The notes beneath the pieces were generated by a model. It made no database searches. It saw only the letters and a program-made list of their open reading frames with translations, and was not told the DNA's origin. A program made the translations under genes and the position numbers. This document shows positions 1 to 7,106 of a stretch of 23,740 nucleotides of DNA, in pieces. Position 1 is the stretch's first letter; every line of letters begins with the position of its first letter. Location of the stretch: assembly GCA_030538335.1 (NCBI GenBank), contig JAUNUE010000003.1, positions 2,208 through 25,947 of the forward strand. Reading direction: 5' to 3'. The stretch is from Allobrachymonas sp. GTDB lineage: Bacteria; Pseudomonadota; Gammaproteobacteria; Burkholderiales; Burkholderiaceae_C.

Positions 1-192
1 TGCGAGGTGCAGGCGCATCTGGCCGATAACCGGGTGCGCGCCATCGCCTTGCAGGGCCGTCCACGCCAGCGACAGCACGGGTGCCAGTACCGACAGCACC
101 ACCAGGCAGGCAGCGGCAGCGCCGACTTTGCCGGTGGACTGCAGGCGCAGGCGCAAAGAAGCGCCCGGCCAGAGGCCGGGCGCAGAATGCAT
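1..192 (-). CDS. ABC transporter permease, N-terminal fragment (probable Fe3+ importer)
   Basis: Reading leftwards from an ATG at 192, the frame is open to the window edge, giving the first 64 residues. After a basic N-terminus (SLRLRLQSTGKVG) comes a hydrophobic helix of about 22 residues (AAAACLVVLSVLAPVLSLAW), the usual first membrane span of an FbpB/ThiP-type permease. It starts 19 bp after the stop of the iron-binding protein on the same strand, which is the normal gene order in ferric-iron ABC operons, so it should form the inner-membrane channel for that binding protein and share its Fur control. Only the N-terminus is visible; no EAA loop can be checked. The family call is therefore mostly from context. 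Confidence 0.7.
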   Translation of the reverse strand, partial: MHSAPGLWPGASLRLRLQSTGKVGAAAACLVVLSVLAPVLSLAWTALQGDGAHPVIGQMRLHLA

Positions 193-211
193 CACCAGTG
201 GGGGCGATGTT

Positions 212-1258
212 TCAGCGGTCAAAACCCACCTTGTCAATCAGCAGGCTGGCGCGTTGCCGTTGCTTGGCAATTTCCACCAACGACGTGGTATCGGGCGTGA
301 GGGAACCTACGCTTTGCGCGATGATCGGGTCAGCCGCCACGCCTTTGCGCACCGGGTATTCGTAATTGGCCTGTGCATACATTTGCTGCGCCTGTGGCGA
401 AACCAGAAACTCCAGCAGCTTGATCGCCTGCGCCTTGTTGGGCGCGTTCCTGGCAATGGCCGCGCCACTCACGTTGACGTGCGTGCCTTTGCCATTGGCA
501 AACGTCGGGCGGATCACCTGGATGGCATCGCCCCACTTGCGGTTGTCGGTGCCGGGCGCTGCGGCTTTCATCTGCCCCACATAGTAGGAGTTGGCCAGGC
601 CGATATCGCAAATGCCGCCGAGAATGTCACGCGCCACATCGCGGTCGCCGCCTGCCGCCTTGCGCGCCAGATTGGCTTTTACACCGCGCAGCCAGGCTTC
701 GGTTTTGGCCTCGCCGTCATGCACCAGCATGGCGGCCACCAGCGCGGTGTTGTAGGGGTGCTGGCCCGAGCGGATGCAGATCTTGCGCTTGAAGCGCGGA
801 TCGGCCAGGTCTTCGTAGCGCAGAGCCGGGAACTGCTGGCCCTTGTCGGCATACAGCACGCGCGCACGCAACGACAGTGCAAACCACTGGTTGTCCGCAT
901 CACGCAGGTGCGCGGGAATGGCGGCGTTAACCACTTTCGATTGCACCGGCTGCGTCAGCCCTGCCTGCACCAGATCCAGCAGTGCGCCCATGTCCACCGT
1001 CATCAGCATGTCGGCGGGCGAACGGGCACCTTCGGCCTTCACACGCTCGAGCAGACCGTCTTTGACAAACACGGTGTTGACCTTCACGCCGCTTTGCTGC
1101 GTGAATTTGGCGAGCAACGGCTGGATCAGCCCCGGCTCGCGCGTGGTGTACAGCGTGAGTTGACCAGCGGCCAGTGCGGGCAACGCCAACAGGCTGGCGC
1201 TCACGGTCAACATGCGCGCGGCACGTTGGAGTATTTTTTTGGAGGAAACGCGGTTCAA
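212..1258 (-). CDS. Fe3+ ABC transporter periplasmic substrate-binding protein
   Basis: This 348-aa protein would capture ferric iron in the periplasm and hand it to the permease encoded just downstream. It has a Sec signal peptide: basic residues 2-15 (KK, QRAAR), a hydrophobic core around 17-29, and likely cleavage near ALAAG (residues 29-32). The mature protein opens QLTLYTTREPGLIQPLL, typical of FbpA/FutA iron-binding proteins. The pair Y225-Y226 in the motif LANSYYVGQ matches the tyrosines that coordinate iron in this family. The start is a TTG at 1258, chosen because AAGGG lies 7 bases upstream; the next in-frame Met (residue 16) would cut the signal peptide. A Fur box lies 28-42 bases upstream, so expression is expected under iron limitation. 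Family length (about 330-350 aa) fits. Confidence 0.9.
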   Translation of the reverse strand: MNRVSSKKILQRAARMLTVSASLLALPALAAGQLTLYTTREPGLIQPLLAKFTQQSGVKVNTVFVKDGLLERVKAEGARSPADMLMTVDMGALLDLVQAGLTQPVQSKVVNAAIPAHLRDADNQWFALSLRARVLYADKGQQFPALRYEDLADPRFKRKICIRSGQHPYNTALVAAMLVHDGEAKTEAWLRGVKANLARKAAGGDRDVARDILGGICDIGLANSYYVGQMKAAAPGTDNRKWGDAIQVIRPTFANGKGTHVNVSGAAIARNAPNKAQAIKLLEFLVSPQAQQMYAQANYEYPVRKGVAADPIIAQSVGSLTPDTTSLVEIAKQRQRASLLIDKVGFDR

Positions 1259-1285
1259 GACTGATCCCTTGTGAATTTGTTTAAA

Positions 1286-1300
1286 TGAGAATGATTATCA
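1286..1300. promoter_or_regulatory. Fur box upstream of the iron transporter
   Basis: The 15-base block TGAGAATGATTATCA matches the 7-1-7 Fur recognition sequence (TGATAAT-N-ATTATCA) at 13 of the 14 arm bases. It lies in the spacer between parB and the iron-binding protein, 28-42 bases upstream of the TTG start on the minus strand, where bound Fe2+-Fur would block RNA polymerase. The site supports both the iron substrate and independent transcription from parAB. Confidence 0.85.
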
Positions 1301-1383
1301 TATTGCAGGTGCAGCAAACCGCAAACCCATGAGGGGCAAAGGCCTTTGGCCGGTATGGGCAGGTCTGGAAAAATCGCAAATGG

Positions 1384-2292
1384 TTATTTGCGCAGCCGCT
1401 CGATCAGCCCGTTCAGCGCGTCCAGCGAGCCGAACTGGATCGCCACTTCGCCCATTTCCTCCACCTTGCCGTGGCGTTTGCTGCGTTTCTTGATGCGCAC
1501 TTCCACCTGCGCCATCAGCAGGTCGGAGAGTTCTTCTTCCACGCTGCGCACATCGGCCGATTTGCCTGCGCGCGGTTTTTGCGGCGTGAGTTCAAACTCG
1601 GCGCCGAGTTTTTTCACCAGACTTTCGGCCTCGCGCACCGAGAGTTTTTTGCTGCCGATCTGGTTGGCTGCGGTGATCTGTGTGGCGCGGTCAAGCGCCA
1701 GCAAAGCGCGGGCATGCCCCATGTCGATATCGCCCGCCATCAGCATGGTCTGCACCGGCTCGGCGAGGTTGAGAAGGCGCAGCAGGTTGCTGGCGGCGCT
1801 GCGGCTGCGGCCCACAGCCTGTGCGGCCTGTTCGTGCGTCAGGCCAAATTCGTTGATCAGGCGTTGCAGGCCCTGCGCTTCTTCCAGCGGGTTCAGGTCT
1901 TCGCGCTGGATGTTCTCGATCAGCGCCATTGCGGCGGCGGCGTGGTTGTCCACCTCGCGCACCAGCACCGGCACAGCGTCCAGCCCGGCAATTTTTGCCG
2001 CGCGAAAACGGCGCTCACCGGCGATGATTTCGTATTTGCCTGCGTTGGCGCCCTCACCCAAACGACGCACAAGAATCGGCTGCATGATGCCCTGCGCCTT
2101 GATGCTCTCGGCCAGTTCGTACAGCGCGCCTTCGTCCATGCGCGTGCGGGGCTGGTACTCGCCCGGCACCAGTTGCTCCAGCGTCAATTCCGACGGGCTG
2201 CCATCGGCACGCTCCGTTGCGCTAGGCATGTCGGCGGTGGGGCCTAAAAGGGCTTCAAGTCCACGGCCCAATCCTTTTTTTCTGCTTGCCAT
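1384..2292 (-). CDS. parB: Chromosome partitioning protein ParB
   Basis: ParB (302 aa) binds parS sites near the origin, spreads as a CTP-dependent clamp and works with ParA to segregate chromosomes. The N-terminus MASRKKGLGRGLEALLG is the classic ParA-stimulating segment. The ParB/Srx-like nuclease-fold domain follows, with GEYQPRTRM at 44-52 and the CTP-binding GERRFRA at 92-98, then ENIQRED at 126-132. A helix-turn-helix lies at about 151-171 (LTHEQAAQAVGRSRSAASNL), and the last ~50 residues form the dimerization region. It is 43 bp downstream of parA on the same strand. AAGGA is 11 bases before the ATG, a rather long spacing. No base-perfect parS (TGTTTCACGTGAAACA) was seen in the window. 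Confidence 0.96.
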   Translation of the reverse strand: MASRKKGLGRGLEALLGPTADMPSATERADGSPSELTLEQLVPGEYQPRTRMDEGALYELAESIKAQGIMQPILVRRLGEGANAGKYEIIAGERRFRAAKIAGLDAVPVLVREVDNHAAAAMALIENIQREDLNPLEEAQGLQRLINEFGLTHEQAAQAVGRSRSAASNLLRLLNLAEPVQTMLMAGDIDMGHARALLALDRATQITAANQIGSKKLSVREAESLVKKLGAEFELTPQKPRAGKSADVRSVEEELSDLLMAQVEVRIKKRSKRHGKVEEMGEVAIQFGSLDALNGLIERLRK

Positions 2293-2311
2293 ATATTCAA
2301 AAATCCTTGTG

Positions 2312-2333
2312 CGGGAGCGCGTTGCCGCTCCCG
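2312..2333. other. Hairpin in the parA-parB junction
   Basis: CGGGAGCG (2312-2319) and CGCTCCCG (2326-2333) form a perfect 8-bp stem with a 6-base loop, between the parA stop and the parB ribosome-binding region. On the transcribed (minus) strand it is followed by CACAAGGATTTTT, not a direct U-tract, so it looks more like an mRNA-processing or partial attenuation hairpin than a full terminator. Confidence 0.55.
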
Positions 2334-2335
2334 GT

Positions 2336-3106
2336 TCACAGCGTCTTGATGCGCTCGGTCATTTCCTGCGCAAATTCGATATATGCCTTGCTGCCGCGCG
2401 CGGAGGGGTCAAACACCACGCCGGGCAGGGCGTAGCTGGGTGCTTCGGCCAGCCGCACATTGCGCGGGATGACAGTGTTGAATACCTTGTCGCCAAAGTG
2501 ACCTTTCAACTGGTCGCTTACCTGCTGCTGCAAGGTGATGCGCGGGTCGAACATCACGCGCAGCAGGCCGATGACCTTGAGCTGCGGGTTGAGGTTGGCG
2601 TGTACCTGCTTGATGGTGTTGACCAGATCGGTCAAGCCTTCAAGCGCAAAGTATTCGCACTGCATCGGCACGATCACGCCGTGCGCCGCGCACAGGCCGT
2701 TGAGCGTGAGCAGGCTCAGCGCGGGCGGGCAATCGATCAGGATGAAATCGTAGTCGCCATCCACGGCGGCCAGCGCGGTTTTCAGGCGGTTCTCGCGCCG
2801 CTCCTGATCGACCAGTTCCACCTCGGCGCCCGCCAGTTCGCGGTTGGCGCCCAGCATGTCGTAGCCGCACGCATCAGCCCGCACTTTGGCCTGCGCCACG
2901 CTGGCCTGCTCCAGCAGCACGTCGTACACGGTGTGCGCCAGCGTGCGCTTGTCCACATTGCTGCCCATGGTGGCGTTGCCTTGCGGATCCAGATCCACCA
3001 GCAGCACGCGCTGGCCCAGCGTGGCCAAACCGGCCGCCAGGTTCACGCTGGTGGTGGTCTTGCCGACGCCGCCTTTCTGGTTGGCGATGCAGAAGATGTG
3101 GGCCAT
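2336..3106 (-). CDS. parA: Chromosome partitioning ATPase ParA (Soj)
   Basis: ParA (256 aa) is the Walker-type ATPase that binds the nucleoid non-specifically and moves ParB-parS complexes. The deviant Walker A motif KGGVGKTT is at residues 11-18, with the signature lysine KGG; LLVDLDPQGNAT (about 35-46) is the A' motif and DFILIDCPPALS the Walker B region. It lacks an N-terminal helix-turn-helix extension, so it is the chromosomal Soj type rather than a P1-plasmid-type ParA. It is co-oriented with parB. In many betaproteobacteria parAB follows rsmG/mnmG; here the upstream neighbour is a divergent MFS transporter. The ATG at 3106 has no obvious Shine-Dalgarno sequence; the next upstream AAGG is too distant. 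Confidence 0.96.
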   Translation of the reverse strand: MAHIFCIANQKGGVGKTTTSVNLAAGLATLGQRVLLVDLDPQGNATMGSNVDKRTLAHTVYDVLLEQASVAQAKVRADACGYDMLGANRELAGAEVELVDQERRENRLKTALAAVDGDYDFILIDCPPALSLLTLNGLCAAHGVIVPMQCEYFALEGLTDLVNTIKQVHANLNPQLKVIGLLRVMFDPRITLQQQVSDQLKGHFGDKVFNTVIPRNVRLAEAPSYALPGVVFDPSARGSKAYIEFAQEMTERIKTL

Positions 3107-3212
3107 GGTTTGTCAAAAAGAAACGCCTTGCATCCATGCGCATAGCACGGCAATTGGCAAAGCAGGCGCAAACATTGTAATGGGTGGGTTTGGGCGGCCG
3201 AAATGCAGCGCC

Positions 3213-3273
3213 AAATGGCAAATGCCACCCAAGGCACAGGGGGCATTGTCAGCAAACTGTCCTTTTGCCATTT
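3213..3273. repeat. Inverted repeat upstream of parA
   Basis: AAATGGCAAA (3213-3222) and TTTGCCATTT (3264-3273) are exact 10-base inverted copies separated by 41 bases, lying 107-167 bases upstream of parA. This is the only notable element seen in 3107-3409, the left part of a 547-base gene-free spacer. It may be an operator pair for a DNA-looping regulator, or chance; no regulator is recognised. Confidence 0.4.
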
Positions 3274-3409
3274 TGCAACGCCCCAGAAAGACAAGGCAGG
3301 CAAAAAAGACGAAATGCCCATCTGGCGCGGCCTGTGGCTGATGCCGGTAAAAACATGAATTGCTTCTTTCCGGCAAATTTTCAAAAACCTACTAATTTGT
3401 AACCACCGC

Positions 3410-3438
3410 TTCACATCTTCGCGTTTGGCGTATAGAAT
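3410..3438 (+). promoter_or_regulatory. Sigma70 promoter for the MFS transporter leader
   Basis: A -35 box TTCACA (3410-3415, one mismatch to TTGACA) and a -10 box TAGAAT (3433-3438, one mismatch to TATAAT) are separated by the ideal 17 bases. Transcription would begin near 3445, giving a leader of about 209 bases before the transporter ATG. It is the best promoter match seen in the window. Confidence 0.65.
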
Positions 3439-3444
3439 TGTTAC

Positions 3445-3653
3445 CGCTGCGTCAGTCAAGGTGCGGGTGTGCCCTGGTGGGCGAAAATGCATATTACCGA
3501 GCCGTGCCGGTGCCCCCGGTGAGGTTGTGTGCATTGCCCGTGTCATGAATGGCGCGCAGCTTTTTTTAATAACGGTTCGGGCACATATCGGGAATCAGGG
3601 TGCGTGGCAGGCGCGGGCAACCGACCCAGTTGCGCGAACAGAGGAAATTGACA
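3445..3653 (+). promoter_or_regulatory. Structured 5' leader or small RNA upstream of the MFS transporter
   Basis: The predicted transcript can fold into nested stems: GCTGCG (3446-3451) with CGCAGC (3555-3560); CGGG (3464-3467) with CCCG (3537-3540); a GCCC/GGGC hairpin (3471-3482); AATGCA (3486-3491) with TGCATT (3530-3535); and CCGG/CCGG (3507-3519). The closing CGCAGC runs directly into seven T residues (3561-3567), which looks like an intrinsic-terminator or riboswitch/attenuator end. A second hairpin, GCAAC/GTTGC (3616-3633), sits just before the ribosome-binding site GAGGAAA (3641-3647). I do not recognise a known riboswitch class. It could instead be a small RNA ending at about 3567. 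Pairings were read by eye, without energy calculation. Confidence 0.45.
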
Positions 3654-5093
3654 ATGTTTGACTTATCGGGAACTGTCAAAGCCCCGGCTACGCCGTGGAC
3701 TGATGCAGAGAAGAAGAAGATAGGCTGGCGCGTCCTGCTATTCGGAACTCTCTCCAACTTCAGTATCGGTATTTTGTATACATGGTCGAACCTCAAGGAC
3801 ATCCTTGAGTACCGTTCGGTCAACTTTCTGACAAACGGCGGCGCTGCCGCGGTTAATGCTGCTGACCGACTCTACAAAGAGTGGGACATTACCCAGTTGA
3901 GCTGGCCCTACGCCTATGGCGGCTTCATTTCTGCACTGATTGTGGTGGTTGCAGGTCCCATGCAGGACAAAATGGGCCCGACCAAGGTGATCTGGTGGGG
4001 TATTTTGATGGTGGGTGGCGGCGCAATCCTGTGCAGCTTCTTCACGCACCAGCCTCTGCTGTTTACCATCATGTTCACACTGCTTATCGGTAACGGTATT
4101 GGCTTTGTGTATGCCTGCCCCCGTGCCGCAGCCATGAAGTGGTTCCACCCCTCCAAAAAGGGTCTGGTGAACGGTTTGGTAGTGGCAGGTTTCGGCCTGG
4201 GTGCCCTGTGGCTTGCCCCGTTGGAAATCTACTTCCTGAAAACCCTGAACTGGTCGCTGGAGCGTACGCTGCAGGTGCTGGGCGTGTTGATCCTGATCCT
4301 GGGCAACATCGCTGCCTTCAACGTGTACAACCCGCCCGAGGGCTACAAGTTCCCCGAGATCCCTGTTGATCCCAACAAACCGCTGAAAGAGAACCAGAAG
4401 AAAACCGCCTCCATCGGCATGGGCACTGTTGCCAAGAGCCCCCAAGCCTGGATGCTGTTCTTCGTGTATGCGTTCTACTGCTCCGCTGGCGCCATGGTGA
4501 TCTCCAACGCATCCGACATCATGCGCGTGCAAGGTGGTGGCGAAGACGGCCCTTACGGTGCTGCCGTGAAAGCCCTGATTGGTGTGATGGTGATGGTTGC
4601 TTCCATTTCCAACGCCACCGGCCGTTCGCTCGGCGGCATGCTGTCTGACAAGATCGGCCGCAAGCCCACTTACTACCTGATCCACACGGTGCAGGGCATC
4701 AACATGTTCCTGTTCCACTACTACACCACGCCTACGATGATCTTCATCGGTACGATCATCACCTGCGTGGCTTACGGTACGGTGATGTCTACCACGCCTT
4801 CCATCGTGGCCGACTACTGGGGCCTGAAGTCTTACGGCGGTAACTACGGTATCGTGTACACGGGCTGGGGTCTGTCGCTGATCATTGGCCCGACCATTGC
4901 GCAGTTCTCGAAGAAGTATGTGCTTGATAACAATCTGCCTCTGACGCAGAGCTACCACATCGCTTACTACGCTGCCATTGGCTTGATCGCCATTTCCTTC
5001 GTGCTGGCATTCCTGGTGCAGAAGCCCAAGTTCATCCAGTCTGAAGTGATTGACGACTACATCCTGTCGCCTGAGGAAACCCGCAAGGCCTAA
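3654..5093 (+). CDS. MFS transporter, OFA (oxalate/formate antiporter) type
   Basis: A 479-aa inner-membrane carrier with about 12 hydrophobic spans. MFS motif A appears twice in its expected places: GPMQDKMGPT at 101-110 (loop 2-3) and GRSLGGMLSDKIGRKP at 323-338 (loop 8-9), the latter a textbook copy. A long hydrophilic loop between spans 1 and 2 (about 47-82) and a central cytoplasmic loop (about 225-262) fit the OFA family, which exchanges small carboxylates such as oxalate/formate or lactate-like anions. The exact substrate cannot be read from sequence. The start is the ATG at 3654, preceded by GAGGAAA with 6 bases of spacing; an upstream in-frame GTG at 3600 lacks a ribosome-binding site. 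It is a single-gene unit with its own promoter, long leader and terminator. Confidence 0.88.
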   Translation: MFDLSGTVKAPATPWTDAEKKKIGWRVLLFGTLSNFSIGILYTWSNLKDILEYRSVNFLTNGGAAAVNAADRLYKEWDITQLSWPYAYGGFISALIVVVAGPMQDKMGPTKVIWWGILMVGGGAILCSFFTHQPLLFTIMFTLLIGNGIGFVYACPRAAAMKWFHPSKKGLVNGLVVAGFGLGALWLAPLEIYFLKTLNWSLERTLQVLGVLILILGNIAAFNVYNPPEGYKFPEIPVDPNKPLKENQKKTASIGMGTVAKSPQAWMLFFVYAFYCSAGAMVISNASDIMRVQGGGEDGPYGAAVKALIGVMVMVASISNATGRSLGGMLSDKIGRKPTYYLIHTVQGINMFLFHYYTTPTMIFIGTIITCVAYGTVMSTTPSIVADYWGLKSYGGNYGIVYTGWGLSLIIGPTIAQFSKKYVLDNNLPLTQSYHIAYYAAIGLIAISFVLAFLVQKPKFIQSEVIDDYILSPEETRKA

Positions 5094-5146
5094 GCAGGTT
5101 GCTGTTCAGCAGACCTTGCCAAACAAGGCCTGCTGGCAGAAAAAGC

Positions 5147-5177
5147 AAAAGCGCTGGTGCAAACCAGCGCTTTTTTT
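5147..5177. terminator. Rho-independent terminator between convergent genes
   Basis: AAAAGCGCTGGT (5147-5158), a 4-base loop GCAA and ACCAGCGCTTTT (5163-5174) form a perfect 12-bp stem running into TTTTTTTATT. It ends the MFS transporter 54 bases after its stop. On the other strand the hairpin is followed by TTTTGCTTTTT, so it may also end the LysR transcript arriving from the right. Confidence 0.93.
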
Positions 5178-5226
5178 ATTGGGCGCGGTCTTTGTTGATG
5201 CATGCCCCGAAAAAGCGGCCTGAATT

Positions 5227-6159
5227 TCAATCGCTGCCCATTCTGGAAATCTGCGCCCACGGCGCTTCAGACAAACTGGCAGCCAGATAATCAACCAAAG
5301 CCTGCACGCGCACGGGTCGGCCACGGCCGGTAGGCGTGAGCAGGTGCAGGGCAATCGGGTCTACTTGCCATTCGGGCATGAGGTGTTGCAGGGTGCCGCT
5401 TTGCACATCGTGCCAGACCAGAAATTCCGGCTGCAGCGCCAGCCCCAGCCCGGCCTTGAGCGCGGGGGTTAGTGCCTCGGCATTGTTGGCACGCAAGGCT
5501 GTGGGCATGGATTGCGCAAAGCTGCCGTGGCGCGCATGGACAAAGCGCCACGGCGCGGTGCCGCGCGCGTGGCCGTATTGCAACGCTTGATGTTGCGCCA
5601 AATCGCGCGGATGCTTCGGCTTGCCATAACGCTGCACATAGCCCGGTGTGGCCACCAGCAAAATGCGCACATGGCACAGGCGCCGCGCCAGCAGGCTGGA
5701 ATCGGCCAGTTGCGCAATGCGCAAAGCCACGTCAAAACCGCCTGCGATCACATCCACCTGTTCGTCGCTCAAATGCAGATCGAGCATGACTTCAGGGTGT
5801 TGCGCCATGAAGCCGGGTAACAGCGGTGCCAGGTGCGCCACGCCAAACGACATGGGTGCGGCCACGCGGATGCTGCCGCGCAGGCTGCGGCTCTGGCTGC
5901 TGACTTGCTCTTCCAGCGCTTGCGCGGCCTGCAGCAATTGCGTGGTCTGCTCCAGCGCCGCCTGGCCGCTTTCGGTCAGGCTGATGCGGCGCGAGTTGCG
6001 GTAGAACAACGCCGTTTTCAGCCGCGCCTCCAGCCGCTTCACGGCTTTGGATACCGTGGGTTGCGACAGCCCCAGCTCGGCTGCGGCACCTGCAAACGAG
6101 CCGGTTTCAGCCACTTTGGCAAACAGCGCCCACGCTTCAAGATCAGGCAAGGGTGTCAT
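5227..6159 (-). CDS. LysR-family transcriptional regulator
   Basis: A 310-aa LysR regulator. The N-terminal winged helix-turn-helix is clear: LEAWALFAKVAETGSFAGAA (8-27) followed by LGLSQPTVSKAVKRLEARLK (29-48) and the wing FYRNSRRISLTESG. The linker helix ends near residue 90, and the effector domain starts SLRGSIRVAAPMSFG. The ending VQALVDYLAASL is typical of the subgroup (DsdA/YhaJ-like) often divergent from pirin or quinone-oxidoreductase genes. It is divergent from the pirin gene with 117 bp between, containing a dyad that is a probable binding site, so autoregulation and control of pirin are expected. The inducer is unknown. Confidence 0.93.
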   Translation of the reverse strand: MTPLPDLEAWALFAKVAETGSFAGAAAELGLSQPTVSKAVKRLEARLKTALFYRNSRRISLTESGQAALEQTTQLLQAAQALEEQVSSQSRSLRGSIRVAAPMSFGVAHLAPLLPGFMAQHPEVMLDLHLSDEQVDVIAGGFDVALRIAQLADSSLLARRLCHVRILLVATPGYVQRYGKPKHPRDLAQHQALQYGHARGTAPWRFVHARHGSFAQSMPTALRANNAEALTPALKAGLGLALQPEFLVWHDVQSGTLQHLMPEWQVDPIALHLLTPTGRGRPVRVQALVDYLAASLSEAPWAQISRMGSD

Positions 6160-6187
6160 GATGCAAATCCCGAATATGCTGTTTTTG

Positions 6188-6207
6188 GAATGGATGAAAT
6201 TCCATTC
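6188..6207. promoter_or_regulatory. Dyad operator between the LysR regulator and pirin
   Basis: GAATGGA (6188-6194) and TCCATTC (6201-6207) are perfect inverted 7-mers separated by six bases, in the divergent spacer 28 bases upstream of the LysR start. Partial ATGAA/TTCAT symmetry extends the AT-rich block. Position and symmetry fit a LysR recognition site, but no experimental consensus is known to me for this regulator. Confidence 0.55.
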
Positions 6208-6276
6208 ATTCTATTTTGTTTTGGTTAAGCTGCACCATCTGCCAGTTATCACACACCTCGTTTCAGGAGAGCAGCC

Positions 6277-6978
6277 ATGATTGAACACCGTCCTTTTGAC
6301 CAACTCGGCCACGCCAACCACGGCTGGTTGGATGCCAAGCACCACTTTTCGTTTGCCAGCTACTTCAACCCGCAGCGTATGGAGTGGGGCGCGCTGCGCG
6401 TGTGGAACGACGACGCGATTGCGGCGCACAGCGGCTTTCCCATGCATCCGCACCGCGATATGGAAATCGTCACCTACGTGCGCGAAGGCGCCATCACCCA
6501 CGAAGACAGCATGGGCAACAAGGGCCGCACCGATGCGGGCGATGTGCAGGTGATGAGCGCAGGCACCGGCCTGCAGCATTCCGAATACAACCTGGAGCCA
6601 TCGCTCACGCGCATCTTCCAGATCTGGATCGAACCCGACAGCCGGGGCGGCGAGCCGTCGTGGGGCAGCAAACCCTTCCCCAAAACCGACCGCTCAGGGC
6701 AATTCATTGCACTGGCCAGCGGCATGCAGGGCGATGACGAGGCGCTGCCCATCCGCGCCAACGCCCGCGTGCTGGGTGCCACCTTGAAAGCAGGCGAATC
6801 GGTGAGCTACGATTTTGATGCGCAGCGCAAAGGCTACCTCGTGCCCGCCACCGGCGCGGTTAAAGTCAATGGTCTGGCGCTGGCCGCACGCGACGGCGCC
6901 GCGATCAGCGACGAAGCACGCATCACCATCACCGCGCAGGAAGATGCCGAGCTGGTGCTGGTGGATGTGGCCGGGTAA
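6277..6978 (+). CDS. Pirin family protein (quercetinase-like, YhhW type)
   Basis: A 233-aa bicupin of the pirin family; the E. coli homologue YhhW (231 aa) cleaves quercetin in vitro. The four metal ligands fall at the expected positions: H57 and H59 in FPMHPHRDME, and H101 and E103 in LQHSEYN. The motif SAGTGLQHSEYN and the following RIFQIWIEPD are pirin hallmarks. The C-terminal cupin (about 145-233) is degenerate, as usual. AGGAGA (6265-6270) sits six bases before the ATG. Expression is likely controlled by the divergent LysR protein. The natural substrate is unknown; roles in oxidative or electrophile stress are often proposed for the family. Confidence 0.92.
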   Translation: MIEHRPFDQLGHANHGWLDAKHHFSFASYFNPQRMEWGALRVWNDDAIAAHSGFPMHPHRDMEIVTYVREGAITHEDSMGNKGRTDAGDVQVMSAGTGLQHSEYNLEPSLTRIFQIWIEPDSRGGEPSWGSKPFPKTDRSGQFIALASGMQGDDEALPIRANARVLGATLKAGESVSYDFDAQRKGYLVPATGAVKVNGLALAARDGAAISDEARITITAQEDAELVLVDVAG

Positions 6979-7106
6979 TACCTTCACCGCAAAGTCGCTG
7001 AAGACGCCGGGTTTAGCAGAGGGAATATGGATTTTCCTTGCCTAGCATGACTCGGCGCTTCCAGTGCTTTGGTCAAGTCATTCCAATTCCATCTGGAAAC
7101 ATGCAT

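Noticed and set aside
128..1264. Long plus-strand frame (378 codons) opposite the iron-binding protein
   Set aside because: Its translation is low-complexity, rich in H, Q, R and G, typical of the antisense of a GC-rich gene; the minus-strand frame has a signal peptide and family motifs.
1336..1356. Terminator after parB from the GGCCAAAGGCC palindrome
   Set aside because: The stem is short and there is no T-run after it on the minus strand.
1346..3145. 599-codon plus-strand frame across parB and parA
   Set aside because: It is antisense to two clear partition genes, and the translation matches no family.
1384..3653. parS site near parAB
   Set aside because: No sequence close to TGTTTCACGTGAAACA was found by eye; short TTTCAC fragments elsewhere lack the symmetry.
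3738..4958. 406-codon minus-strand frame opposite the MFS transporter
   Set aside because: Histidine/glutamine-rich antisense shadow; the plus strand carries the MFS motifs.
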